NCBI GenBank assembly: GCA_017480385.1
Contig: JAFVAT010000027.1
Coordinates: forward strand, 1 to 64,000
DNA from: Alphaproteobacteria bacterium
GTDB taxonomy: Bacteria; Pseudomonadota; Alphaproteobacteria; CAAGCB01; CAG-977
Direction of reading: 5' to 3'
DNA: 64,000 nucleotides
Notes under the pieces: model-generated
Seen by the model: the letters and a program-made list of their open reading frames with translations, nothing else
Told to the model about the DNA's origin: nothing
Database searches by the model: none
Shown here: piece after piece, positions 13,704-22,005 of the stretch
How the letters are laid out: every line of letters starts with the position of its first letter
How positions within the stretch are numbered: the first letter of the stretch is position 1
Program-made: the position numbers and the translations under genes

Positions 13704-14158
13704 GATATGAGCCGAAAGAAACGGCAGATATTAAAACAATCGAAGACGTTGAAACTCGCGTCTATCACGCCTTCAAAGTGATGCGGACTTTTCCTGATCC
13801 GGGGCCGAAGGGCTTTGCTTCGGCGTTGGGATTCTGGATTCCCGAAGAATACCCCGTTGACGAAGTCGAACCGAAGCGAATGCGGGAGCGTTTTGTTTCG
13901 CGGGATTACAGGTTGGCCGAAGAATTTGCGATCGAATGGTGGCCGAAACTGCCGCTTGATCCCGATGACAAACGATTGATCGCCTACCGGTGCGGCGCGC
14001 CGACAATGATTGACGGCAAAATGACGCATTGGTCCGGCGTGAGAAAATGGAAAGATGTTGCGTACTCGTTCCATTGCCACCGGAACACGGCAAAATACAA
14101 ATGGGATATGGCTATAAAAGAGATTTTTTCGTATGTTCAGAGCCTAAATTGTGCATGA
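13700..14158 (+). CDS. DUF6362 protein, candidate late-gene regulator
   Basis: A 152-residue protein starting at an ATGA overlap (a GTG 6 bases upstream is also open). It shows the DUF6362 pattern: IEDVETRVYHAFKVMRTFP at the N-terminus, a central charged part, and a C-terminal helix-turn-helix-like stretch KDVAYSFHCHRNTAKYKWDM. It is the last rightward early gene and ends inside the repeat array in front of the late promoter. This is the position of late activators or Q-type antiterminators in other temperate phages, so a late-switch role is proposed. Confidence 0.7.
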   Translation: MRYEPKETADIKTIEDVETRVYHAFKVMRTFPDPGPKGFASALGFWIPEEYPVDEVEPKRMRERFVSRDYRLAEEFAIEWWPKLPLDPDDKRLIAYRCGAPTMIDGKMTHWSGVRKWKDVAYSFHCHRNTAKYKWDMAIKEIFSYVQSLNCA

Positions 14159-14213
14159 TTGTGCAAAATTGTGCAAAATAGTGCATTTTTGTGCAAAATA
14201 GCATTGTGCATTT
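14149..14213 (+). repeat. Helically phased repeat array before the late operon
   Basis: Six copies of a 10-base unit with core TTGTGCA start at 14149, 14159, 14169, 14179 (variant TAGTGCA), 14189 and 14204. The first five are exactly 10 bases apart, about one helical turn. The last follows after 15. The array overlaps the stop of DUF6362 and ends about 26 bases before a TATAAT box. It looks like a multi-site protein-binding region. Confidence 0.85.
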
Positions 14214-14239
14214 TTTCTCGAATTGCAGTATATTTGAAT

Positions 14240-14245
14240 TATAAT
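14240..14245 (+). promoter_or_regulatory. Candidate late promoter -10 box
   Basis: A perfect TATAAT without a recognisable -35 hexamer at the right distance. The repeat array occupies roughly -103 to -39 relative to a start near 14252, which would suit an activator-dependent promoter. Confidence 0.45.
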
Positions 14246-14280
14246 CATGACGAAGCTGTGATTAATTTTTGTGTTCATTT

Positions 14281-14309
14281 GGGCGGTCGAAAGGCCGCCC
14301 TTTCCTTTT
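14281..14309 (+). terminator. Terminator hairpin in the late leader
   Basis: GGGCGGTC and GGCCGCCC form an 8-bp stem (one G-U) closed by a GAAA tetraloop, followed by a T-rich run. It lies about 30 bases after the predicted late start and 145 bases before the terminase gene. It may end the early transcript, act as a tR'-like antitermination target, or both. Confidence 0.7.
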
Positions 14310-14452
14310 AAAGAAAAACGCAAAGACGGGCCGTGTTGATTGGCAAGACGCGGAAAGACACGACATAAAACCATCGGTAACAAACCCATTACCTCCGCAA
14401 AACGCTTCTTGTCGTGCGGCTCTCTTTGCGCTTCTGCTTTCGGAACGGTGTT

Positions 14453-14956
14453 ATGACAAACGCAAAACAACCAACAATACGCACGCCCGCGCGGGCGCGA
14501 AAGAAAAAGCGGGTGAACGCGGCGCGTTGGAAATCAACAGCGACAAAGGAATTTTTATTGAAGCGCATATCGAACGGACAGAGCTTGCGGCAAGCCGTCA
14601 GGGATCGTGCCGAAGCGTTGAAGATGAACCTTGACGCGGGCGATGTCGTCAGGTGGCTTTTAAAGGAATACGGGGAGGAATACGACGAAGCGCGCGAAGT
14701 CGGCACGGCTTTGATGGAAGACGATTTGATCACGGAAGGGGAAAACTCCGCTTACGATTTTACCGATGACGGAGATATTGATCACGAGGCGATCGCCCGA
14801 AGCCGTTTGAAATGCGACAATCTGAAATGGGTTATGGCGCGCCGCAAACCGAAACGATACGGGGATCAGGTGAATGTTGCCATTAGTGACGAAGATCGAA
14901 GAAGAAAAGAAGCTGATAGCCTTATCGAAGAAATTATCACAAAGTCAACGGATTGA
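14453..14956 (+). CDS. terS: Terminase small subunit
   Basis: A 167-residue small terminase; MTNAKQPTIR is taken as the start. The basic N-terminus leads into an HTH-like DNA-recognition part (FLLKRISNGQSLRQAVRDRA). The end of the conserved region has the family pattern RSRLKCDNLKWVMARRKPKRYGD. It recognises phage DNA for packaging. It opens the late operon and overlaps terL by 83 bases. The ribosome-binding site is weak. Confidence 0.85.
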   Translation: MTNAKQPTIRTPARARKKKRVNAARWKSTATKEFLLKRISNGQSLRQAVRDRAEALKMNLDAGDVVRWLLKEYGEEYDEAREVGTALMEDDLITEGENSAYDFTDDGDIDHEAIARSRLKCDNLKWVMARRKPKRYGDQVNVAISDEDRRRKEADSLIEEIITKSTD

Positions 14957-16361
14957 GGTGTGGCGGCGGCTGGCGCAAACGGATTTATTCTTTTTACTGG
15001 TTTATGTGTTGCGGCGGCGGGAGGTTGAAGACAGTCAATACATTCTCGATAGATGCCGGGAATATCAGGCCGCGCCGTTCGGATATATCGATCTCTGGGC
15101 GCGCGGACACTATAAGTCGTCGATTATAACGTTTGCCGATACGATCCGGCAGATATTGACGGAGCCGGAATTGACGCATTGCATATTCAGCCACACCCGC
15201 GATATTGCAAAGGACTTCCTTATGCAGATAAAGCGGGAACTTGAAGACAACAAGTTATTAAAGCTGTTGTTTCCGGACGTTCTTTATTCAAAGCCGGAGA
15301 AACAATCGCCGCAATGGAACGATGAGGGGATTGTCATAAAGCGGAACGGAAACCCGAAAGAGGCGACCGTTGAAGCGTGGGGCGTTATCGAACGGCAACC
15401 GACAGGGCGGCATTTTAACAGGTTGACGTATGATGACTTAGTAACGATTGACACGGTTCAAACGCCGGATCAGATCAAGAAGTGTTATACAAGGTTTGTG
15501 ATGAGCCTGAACCTTGTGGCGACCGACAATAAAAAGCGAATGATCGGGACGTTTTACGCGCACAACGACCCGTACACTCGAATTATAAAGGACGGAACAT
15601 TCAAGCCGCGAATACACACGGCAATGAGCGACAAGAACGACTTTAACACAGGACTGTTTATGTCGGCGGAAGAACTTATGGAGAAAATGCGATCAATGGG
15701 CGCGGACGTTTTTTCAACGCAGATGATGCTTGATCCGTCGGTTCAGAGCGGGCAAGTGTTCAGGACGGAGTGGATCAGGTATTGGGACGTTACAATGGAA
15801 GCGGCGCGGAAGATGAATCTTTATCTTCTTGTCGATCCGGCAAGTTCGCAAAAGAAAGGCTCCGACTTTACGGACATGAAGGTTGTCGGGCTGAACGAAG
15901 ACGGAAAGATGTATGTTTGCGACATTGTTCACGACCGCTTAAACCTGACGCAACGGGCGGAGGCGTTGTTCAGGCTTCACCGTAAATGGCAGCCGATAGG
16001 CGTATTTTATGAACGATACGGGCAACAAGCGGACATTGAGTTTATGGAATTTCTGATGCGACGAGAACATTACAGGTTCGACATTTCGCCGCTCGGCGGG
16101 CGAATGAGCAAGGACGACAGGATCAGGCGGCTTCAACCGGACTTTCAGAACGGAAACATATATTTGCCGCGCAGTATTCCTTATATGACGGTGGACGGGC
16201 GGACGGTTGACCTGACGGAGCAGTTTGTAGAAGAAGAATACAAAAATTATCCGGCGGTCGATCACGACGACGGCATAGACAATCTGGCGCGGATTAAGGA
16301 TGCGGACGTTGTTTATCCGAACGGGCGGTCGATGTTTGAGATAATCGATTACGGGGAGTGA
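14874..16361 (+). CDS. terL: Terminase large subunit
   Basis: A 495-residue packaging motor. The ATPase has a Walker-A-like WARGHYKSS at 75-83 and a Walker-B region RLTYDDLV at 183-190. The nuclease domain starts at LLVDPASSQKKGSDFT (D321), with further acidic residues in FYERYGQQ and near the end (DHDDGIDNLA). Length is normal. It overlaps the small subunit gene by 83 bases in another frame. Confidence 0.97.
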   Translation: MLPLVTKIEEEKKLIALSKKLSQSQRIEVWRRLAQTDLFFLLVYVLRRREVEDSQYILDRCREYQAAPFGYIDLWARGHYKSSIITFADTIRQILTEPELTHCIFSHTRDIAKDFLMQIKRELEDNKLLKLLFPDVLYSKPEKQSPQWNDEGIVIKRNGNPKEATVEAWGVIERQPTGRHFNRLTYDDLVTIDTVQTPDQIKKCYTRFVMSLNLVATDNKKRMIGTFYAHNDPYTRIIKDGTFKPRIHTAMSDKNDFNTGLFMSAEELMEKMRSMGADVFSTQMMLDPSVQSGQVFRTEWIRYWDVTMEAARKMNLYLLVDPASSQKKGSDFTDMKVVGLNEDGKMYVCDIVHDRLNLTQRAEALFRLHRKWQPIGVFYERYGQQADIEFMEFLMRREHYRFDISPLGGRMSKDDRIRRLQPDFQNGNIYLPRSIPYMTVDGRTVDLTEQFVEEEYKNYPAVDHDDGIDNLARIKDADVVYPNGRSMFEIIDYGE

Positions 16362-16365
16362 AAAA

Positions 16366-16770
16366 ATGGGATTGGGAAAGAAATTAAAAAAGGCGGCAAA
16401 AAGTGTGACACGCTCCGTTTCGGACGGGGTGCAGAAGGTTTTGGGGGAAAAGGGCTACAATATCGCGAAAGGCGCGTTGACGGCGTTAAACACGCCGTAT
16501 ATGGCGACGACCGCCGTTACTGACACATTGAACGGCGACAATCCCATAAAAAAGCAACAGGAAAGGCAGGCGGCGGCGATGACGAATTTACAGGGCAGAG
16601 ATGTCGAAAAACCGGAAATCAAGCCGACGTTTGACGATACGCCGGAAGGGCTTGATCTGTATCAGGCGAATTTGCGTTGGAAGCGGCGGCGGCGCGAAAA
16701 GCTGTCTATGAACGCGGAAGATCGCGAAAAGACAAACGTCTTAGGCGGCTCTGAAACTCTGGGGGTTTAA
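16366..16770 (+). CDS. Hypothetical phage structural protein
   Basis: A 134-residue basic protein between terL and the portal gene (4 bases after terL, 1 base before portal). It begins with a Lys-rich helix (GLGKKLKKAAKSVTRSVSDG) and a possible short membrane-active segment, then an Arg-rich stretch (LRWKRRRREKLS). No family recognised. The place suggests a head component or an ejected protein. Confidence 0.65.
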   Translation: MGLGKKLKKAAKSVTRSVSDGVQKVLGEKGYNIAKGALTALNTPYMATTAVTDTLNGDNPIKKQQERQAAAMTNLQGRDVEKPEIKPTFDDTPEGLDLYQANLRWKRRRREKLSMNAEDREKTNVLGGSETLGV

Positions 16771-16771
16771 G

Positions 16772-18472
16772 ATGGACAAATACAAGCGGTTAAAAAAACT
16801 GCAAGTGAAGCTTGCCGCAGAACGTCAGGCCTTTGAAAGCATCTGGCAGGAAGCGTATGAGTTCATTTCGCCCGAAAACGCGACAATAACAAAAGAGTTT
16901 TCGACAGAGCTGTTAAAGTCCGGGACGTTATATGCGACAAGCGCGCGGCGTGTTTTACCGTTTTTTGTCGGCATTATGCAGTCGGCTATTATGCCCGCCA
17001 ATCAGAGATGGCATAAGCTTGTCGCGCCTACGGAAGAATTAAGAAAAGACGCTTCTATTGGCGCGTTTTACCAGTCGTTGACGAATATGCTGTTTGAGGC
17101 GCGGTATAAACCGGAGGCGAACTTTAACGGCGCGATGGTCAGGAATTGGAAGTCTGATGCTGCGGTTGGTCACGGAATCACTTACGTTGAAGATTTTATA
17201 GGACACGGGCTTTATTACAAAAACATTCAGGTTCAGGATTTTCTGTTCCGGCGGGACAACAAAGAGAATCTGACGGAGGCTTTCTGGCGTTATAAAATGT
17301 CCGGGGCGGATATTTATGCGGAAGTCGGAGAAGATAAAGCGAAGACAGTCTTGCCTCCTAAAGTGGTTGACACTTTCAACCGTGATATAGATTCCGAGAT
17401 CGAAGTTACGCTTTGCGCCTATAAAATCAGCAATGAAGAGTCGGCGGCGAACGTCAAGATAAGTATTACGGAAGACGGAAAGGAAGTAAGGAGCTATCCG
17501 CGTTACGCCGTTGAGCTGATTTACTTTGAAGGCAACGATGCGCACGTTTTGAATAGCTCTTATTCTCGATCTTTTCCGTTCATCGTCGCGCCTTACGATA
17601 TGTTGAACGGCTCGCCGTTCAGCGTTTCGCCGACAATCGCCTGTCTGGCCGACTTGAAGATGAAGAGCAGAATCCGCAAATCGAATATCACCGGCGCGGA
17701 ACGGGCCGCCGATCCCACGATTTTAACTATGCAGGACGCGACGTTGAGTATCAATAAACCTCGCCCCGGCGCAATGGTCGGCGGCGGCATGGTGAGGGAC
17801 GCGAACGGCAAGCCCGCTCCGGCTATGCAGGCATTGGACTTGTCCGGCAATATGAATATCGCGTTTGAAATGGAAAACCTAATTGAAAACGAGATCGGCG
17901 AATACTTCTTGAAACCGTTATTCTTCCTGTTTTACGGAACCAATCAGCCAAAGACGGCGACGGAGATCAATCAGTTGGCGATGGAACGGTCTAAGATGAT
18001 GAGCGTTTTAAGCTGTCCGGTTGAGCGTCATTTGATTTATCCGATGATCGAGCGCGAACTTGATATTTTGTGGCGGCAGGGAAAATTCCCGAAGGACATT
18101 CCCGAAAAAGTCCGCACTCTGTTTGAAAACGGAGAGCCGACGTTTGCCGTCGAATATGAGGGCGAAGTCAAGCGGGCGCAGTTGTTACAGCAAGCGGCGG
18201 GAATTATGCAGACGGTTGAAGTGTTGGGGTCTGTCGCGCAGTTTGATCCGAATGTCAAGCACGCGGTCAAATGGGCGGAGGCAATCAAGAGTTTGGCGAT
18301 GACGAACGATATGCCGCTTGATTTGATCAGAACGGAGGAAGAATACGAGAAGGCGGTTCAGGAAGAACAGGCTGAAATGATGAGGGCTGAACAAATGCGG
18401 GCGTTAGCCAAAACGGCGGATCAGGCGCGGCGGTCGGCGGGAATGTATTTATCTCAATCAATGGGGCAATAA
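16772..18472 (+). CDS. Portal (head-tail connector) protein
   Basis: A 566-residue head-to-tail connecting protein of the podovirus type. The typical start (KLQVKLAAERQAFESIWQEA, then EFISPENATI) is followed by the conserved TLYATSARRVLPFFVGIMQS region. The C-terminal half carries the Ala/Arg-rich helices of the crown. It forms the ring through which DNA is packaged and ejected. Its stop overlaps the next start by one base. Confidence 0.93.
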   Translation: MDKYKRLKKLQVKLAAERQAFESIWQEAYEFISPENATITKEFSTELLKSGTLYATSARRVLPFFVGIMQSAIMPANQRWHKLVAPTEELRKDASIGAFYQSLTNMLFEARYKPEANFNGAMVRNWKSDAAVGHGITYVEDFIGHGLYYKNIQVQDFLFRRDNKENLTEAFWRYKMSGADIYAEVGEDKAKTVLPPKVVDTFNRDIDSEIEVTLCAYKISNEESAANVKISITEDGKEVRSYPRYAVELIYFEGNDAHVLNSSYSRSFPFIVAPYDMLNGSPFSVSPTIACLADLKMKSRIRKSNITGAERAADPTILTMQDATLSINKPRPGAMVGGGMVRDANGKPAPAMQALDLSGNMNIAFEMENLIENEIGEYFLKPLFFLFYGTNQPKTATEINQLAMERSKMMSVLSCPVERHLIYPMIERELDILWRQGKFPKDIPEKVRTLFENGEPTFAVEYEGEVKRAQLLQQAAGIMQTVEVLGSVAQFDPNVKHAVKWAEAIKSLAMTNDMPLDLIRTEEEYEKAVQEEQAEMMRAEQMRALAKTADQARRSAGMYLSQSMGQ

Positions 18473-18744
18473 TGGCTACTGAACAAGAAATCACAGACGC
18501 GAAGAATAATTTGATAGCGTTGACGAACGATTACAGAAGGGTTTTTGAAACGGAAGAAGGGCGGCGCGTTTTAGCCGATCTTAAAACGTATTGCCGCGTC
18601 AATCCTTCCGAAGCGTTGACGGCGGACAATTCGACCGATCCTTTGAAATTGGCCGTCCTTGTCGGCCGCAGAGATGTGATCGACAGGATAGAGCGCTTTA
18701 AAGACACGCCGCTTCAATCAATTTTTAAACTTTACAACCTCTAA
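18472..18744 (+). CDS. Bbp19-like phage protein
   Basis: A 90-residue protein similar in pattern to Bbp19 of Bordetella phage BPP-1 (YRRVFETEEGRRVLADLKTY, a short variable part, then AVLVGRRDVIDRIE). Members lie between portal and scaffold genes in this phage group. Its function is not known. Confidence 0.75.
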   Translation: MATEQEITDAKNNLIALTNDYRRVFETEEGRRVLADLKTYCRVNPSEALTADNSTDPLKLAVLVGRRDVIDRIERFKDTPLQSIFKLYNL

Positions 18745-18761
18745 AGAACGGAGTTTTATAA

Positions 18762-19514
18762 ATGAGTGATGAAACGAATCCCGCGTCCGGAAATCCGGGG
18801 AACGCGGCACAAACAGATCCAAGCGCGCCTCCTGCACAGGAACAAGCAAACAGCGGATCGACAAGTCGGAGTCCGGACTTTCAGGATTTATCCGCTTATT
18901 CGGCTGAACAGCGGGAATTTTTGAAAACGAAGGGCTATAAAGACGTTCCGGCGTTAATTGAATCATATCGCAATCTTGAAAAATCAATGGGCGGGCGCGT
19001 CGCTCTGCCGAAAGACACGGACGATGAGTCCGCTTGGTCCGAATTTTACAAGAAGACGGGTGTTCCTGAAAACGTCGAAGGTTACGGCATAAAGCCCGCG
19101 TCTGAATTTGCGAACGACTTATTACAGGTCGCGCACAAGATTCATCTGACGAAGCGGCAGGCCGAACAGTTTTTGAAGATCAGCGAAGACGGTCTTTTAG
19201 CCGGAGATCAGCTTGAAGCGGAGAGATTCAAGAAGAACGTCGAAGCGGCGAAAGAAGCTTGGGGCGACAAAGCGGCGGCGAATGCCGATTTGTTACAGCG
19301 GGCTAAAAACGCCTACGGTCTGACCGACAGACAACATCAGGAAATTGCGGAAGTTCTTGGGTTTGACAAAGCAACGTCAATCCTGTTGAGCTTGGGACGG
19401 CAGAATGCTGACGGTGTTTCCGGCGGCAATTCCGGCGGCGCAAGCGACAGGGACAGCGATTCGATGGTTGATTACCTGATGAGCAAACGCAACAGAAACG
19501 ATCAAGGGCTTTAA
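18762..19514 (+). CDS. Capsid scaffolding protein
   Basis: A 250-residue acidic protein directly before the major capsid gene. The first 45 residues are low-complexity (Pro, Ala, Ser, Gln). Then comes a conserved stretch LKTKGYKDVPALIESYRNLEKSM, which is typical of podovirus capsid assembly proteins, followed by helical regions and a Gly/Ser-rich end. It would guide procapsid assembly and be released before packaging. Confidence 0.82.
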   Translation: MSDETNPASGNPGNAAQTDPSAPPAQEQANSGSTSRSPDFQDLSAYSAEQREFLKTKGYKDVPALIESYRNLEKSMGGRVALPKDTDDESAWSEFYKKTGVPENVEGYGIKPASEFANDLLQVAHKIHLTKRQAEQFLKISEDGLLAGDQLEAERFKKNVEAAKEAWGDKAAANADLLQRAKNAYGLTDRQHQEIAEVLGFDKATSILLSLGRQNADGVSGGNSGGASDRDSDSMVDYLMSKRNRNDQGL

Positions 19515-19533
19515 CATTTGAAAGGAAGTTATC

Positions 19534-20517
19534 ATGCCTATTTTTAACGACACAATGCAGGAAGTCGCGAAAAGTTACGAGAAGAAGCAGGCAAAACTGA
19601 TCGAACACGTTACCAAGTCGGCTCCCTTTTTGAAAGCCATGCCCACAATTACGGCCACGCACGGTTTGAAAAACCAGTATGAGGAAGTAACCAATTTGAA
19701 GGGCGCGGGATTCCGAGAATTTGATTCGCCGTATCAGGAAATGGACGTTTCCACGGTATTGCGTGAAGAAAAGATTGGACTGATCGGCGGCAAAATGGAC
19801 GTTTCGGAAGAACGCGCTATTGCTTTGACCGGCATCACGGACGGCGCGAGAGCGGCGGCGACGTATTTTGACAAGCGCAAGGGAATCTTGTTGAACGACG
19901 CCGGGAAAACGACCGAAAAGCATCTGATTTACGAACGCATTTACAAGGCCGTTCTTAAATATAACGCGGGCTTGAGTTCAAACGAAAAGACGGTGTTTGA
20001 CGCGGGCGGTTCAACCGGTCTGTATTCCGTTCTGGCGATCCGTATGGGGAAAGAGGAAAATTGCGGCATTCTGTCCCCGTGGAAAAAGAACGGCGGCAAT
20101 TCCGGCGAAGAACTGATTAAAATGGATTGGACGGACGGTGGAAACCGTCATACGTTGGTCGGCGGATCGAACAACGGCAAACTCGGTTATTCCGTCACGT
20201 TCGACGGCGGGCTTGGTTTCCAGATCGCCATGCCGGAACGCGTGGGCGCGATCTTTAACATCGAAGCAAGCGGAAGCCACTCTTTGACGGTTCAGATGTT
20301 GGCAAACCTGCTGTCCAGTATCGAATCGGACGAGAGCGACACGTTCCTGGTGATGAACCGCTTTATGTTTGACAGCCTGGTTGCGCTGAAATGGCCGCAG
20401 GTTCAGTTGGCGACGGGCGATCGCAATTTGGACACGCGCTTCAGCCGCTTTAACGGGATTGACATTATCGCAACGCCCAATATGTTGCGCGCCGCCGAAA
20501 CGGCGGTAAGCGTTTAG
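19534..20517 (+). CDS. Major capsid protein
   Basis: A 327-residue major capsid protein of the BPP-1-like podovirus group. It has an N-terminal helix (MPIFNDTMQEVAKSYEKKQA), a MDVSTVLREEKIGLIGGKMDV region and a Gly-rich central beta part. The C-terminal region (DTFLVMNRFMFDSLVALKWP, then FNGIDIIATPN) is typical of HK97-fold proteins. It lies between scaffold and probable cement protein. AAAGGAAG precedes the start. Confidence 0.9.
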   Translation: MPIFNDTMQEVAKSYEKKQAKLIEHVTKSAPFLKAMPTITATHGLKNQYEEVTNLKGAGFREFDSPYQEMDVSTVLREEKIGLIGGKMDVSEERAIALTGITDGARAAATYFDKRKGILLNDAGKTTEKHLIYERIYKAVLKYNAGLSSNEKTVFDAGGSTGLYSVLAIRMGKEENCGILSPWKKNGGNSGEELIKMDWTDGGNRHTLVGGSNNGKLGYSVTFDGGLGFQIAMPERVGAIFNIEASGSHSLTVQMLANLLSSIESDESDTFLVMNRFMFDSLVALKWPQVQLATGDRNLDTRFSRFNGIDIIATPNMLRAAETAVSV

Positions 20518-20557
20518 TCTATACCGGTTTTAACCTCTAACAGAAGGAAACAAAACA

Positions 20558-20950
20558 ATGTTTGACATCAAAAAAGGTGTTTACGGTGAAAATCCGATTG
20601 ACGAAGGAACATTGGCGTCCGGTGGCTCGTTGTCGGCTACTCGCGCCGTTGCCGTCGGCGGCGTCGTTGGTCGTTTGTGCTTTCGCATCGTCGCCGGTGA
20701 AGGCGGCTTTACGCTGAAAAGCGGAAAGAAAATTTCCTACACGGTTGACGAATGCGACACGATTGACGGGACTTATACAAGCTCCGTCCGTTCCGGTGAC
20801 GGCCACACGGCGGCGGCGGATACGACGTATGCCGAAGGCGAAGTGATCGATACGGTAGAATATCCGCGCGACGACAAGGTTTTTGCGAAATTCAATCTGT
20901 CAACCGATAACACGGAAGCCGGAAAAGTAAAGGTTGTCTTGGATTACTAA
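20558..20950 (+). CDS. Probable capsid cement/decoration protein
   Basis: A 130-residue beta-rich protein immediately after the capsid gene. In BPP-1-like phages a cement protein of this size occupies the same place. It has Gly/Thr-rich strands (LKSGKKISYTVDECDTIDGT) and no membrane segment. A strong terminator follows, which would separate high-copy head proteins from the tail genes. Confidence 0.65.
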   Translation: MFDIKKGVYGENPIDEGTLASGGSLSATRAVAVGGVVGRLCFRIVAGEGGFTLKSGKKISYTVDECDTIDGTYTSSVRSGDGHTAAADTTYAEGEVIDTVEYPRDDKVFAKFNLSTDNTEAGKVKVVLDY

Positions 20951-20969
20951 AGCGGCCTCAACCATGAAG

Positions 20970-21000
20970 CCCCGCGCCTGAAAACGCGGGGTTTTCTTTT
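20970..21000 (+). terminator. Terminator after the capsid genes
   Basis: CCCCGCG and CGCGGGG (7 bp) enclose an 8-base loop and are followed by TTTTCTTTT. It sits between the cement gene and the next ORF and probably lowers expression of the tail genes relative to the head genes. Confidence 0.88.
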
Positions 21001-21019
21001 GAAAAAGGAATGATGAAAA

Positions 21020-21370
21020 ATGCCTAAATATGCCTTTAGAACGAAAACGGAAACGTATTATAACGGTCACTTGGTCGGGAAAGGACAGATCGTTGAAGCC
21101 GGTAAGGATTTGTCGAAACAATATCCGAATATCTTTGATCTGATCGGTGCTGAAAATGACGTAAAAGAGCCGACGGAGCCGGAAGCCGCAACGGAAGATA
21201 AAGCCGACGAAGCCGCCGCCGATGATAAAAAACCGGCGAATCCGACCGTTGACAATATGACGAAAAAAGAACTGCTTGAATTGGCAGAAGCTCTGCATAT
21301 CGCTGACGCGGCAAAAATGAATGTCGATCAGCTGAGGACGGCTTGCCGGGGCGTTTTGGAAAGCAAATAA
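21020..21370 (+). CDS. Hypothetical structural protein with HeH/SAP-like end
   Basis: A 116-residue protein. Residues 1-45 form a small beta domain (YAFRTKTETYYNGHLVGKGQ). An Ala/Glu/Asp/Lys-rich linker follows, and residues 78-116 (MTKKELLELAEALHIADAAK) look like a HeH/SAP-type helix-extension-helix. Such proteins lie near head completion genes in podoviruses. Precise function unknown. Confidence 0.7.
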   Translation: MPKYAFRTKTETYYNGHLVGKGQIVEAGKDLSKQYPNIFDLIGAENDVKEPTEPEAATEDKADEAAADDKKPANPTVDNMTKKELLELAEALHIADAAKMNVDQLRTACRGVLESK

Positions 21371-21384
21371 AAAAAGGAAAAGCT

Positions 21385-22005
21385 ATGTCGGACACGATGA
21401 ACACACCGCTTGATATTGTAAACAGAGCCTTGCAAATTCTTGGCGCAAAGAGAGTCGCAAATCTTGATTCTCCGACGACGGCGGCGGAAGAAATGAACAG
21501 CGTTTATGCGTTGAAAAGAGACAGTTTGATCAGAACAAGAAACTGGTCGTGTTGCATCAAGTCCGGCACAGCTATTCTTGTTAATGAAACGCCTGACAAT
21601 GGATATTTGTATAAGTATAAATTGCCGAATGACTGTCTTAAATTATTGTCCGTCGGCAATCGATATACGGGGTATTCCGGCGTTGAAGGGCAGTTTTCAA
21701 GCAATCCCGAATGGAAGTTGTCAAGGGATTGTCTTTATACGAACAGAGCCGCGCCGTTAGCGATTGAATACTGTTTCCGGAATCAGGACGTTCCCACTTA
21801 CGATCCGCTGTTTTGTGAAGTGTTGGCCTTTGAATTGGCAATCGCCACGGCGAACAAGATCAAGGAAACACAAACTGACATAGCAATGCTTGAGCATTTG
21901 CGCGACAACGTATTGAGCGATGCGCTTATTTGCAATGCGATTGAGCGTCCGAATGAGCCTGTGCCAGATGGAAACTGGATAGCCGCAAGGGAAGAATGGG
22001 CATGA
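21385..22005 (+). CDS. Tail tubular protein A (gatekeeper)-like
   Basis: A 206-residue T7 gp11-like protein; the start MSDTMNTPLDIVN follows AAAAAGGAAAAG. The family pattern PLDIVNRALQILGAKRVANL, then the region around DSLIRTRNWSCCIK and YLYKYKLPNDCLKLLSV, is clear. It forms the ring between portal and tail nozzle. Its stop overlaps the next gene (ATGA). Confidence 0.9.
   Translation: MSDTMNTPLDIVNRALQILGAKRVANLDSPTTAAEEMNSVYALKRDSLIRTRNWSCCIKSGTAILVNETPDNGYLYKYKLPNDCLKLLSVGNRYTGYSGVEGQFSSNPEWKLSRDCLYTNRAAPLAIEYCFRNQDVPTYDPLFCEVLAFELAIATANKIKETQTDIAMLEHLRDNVLSDALICNAIERPNEPVPDGNWIAAREEWA

Noticed and set aside
14269-14634. ORF reading through the late leader and terminator
   Set aside because: It spans the terminator hairpin and the start of the small terminase in another frame and has no recognisable protein features.
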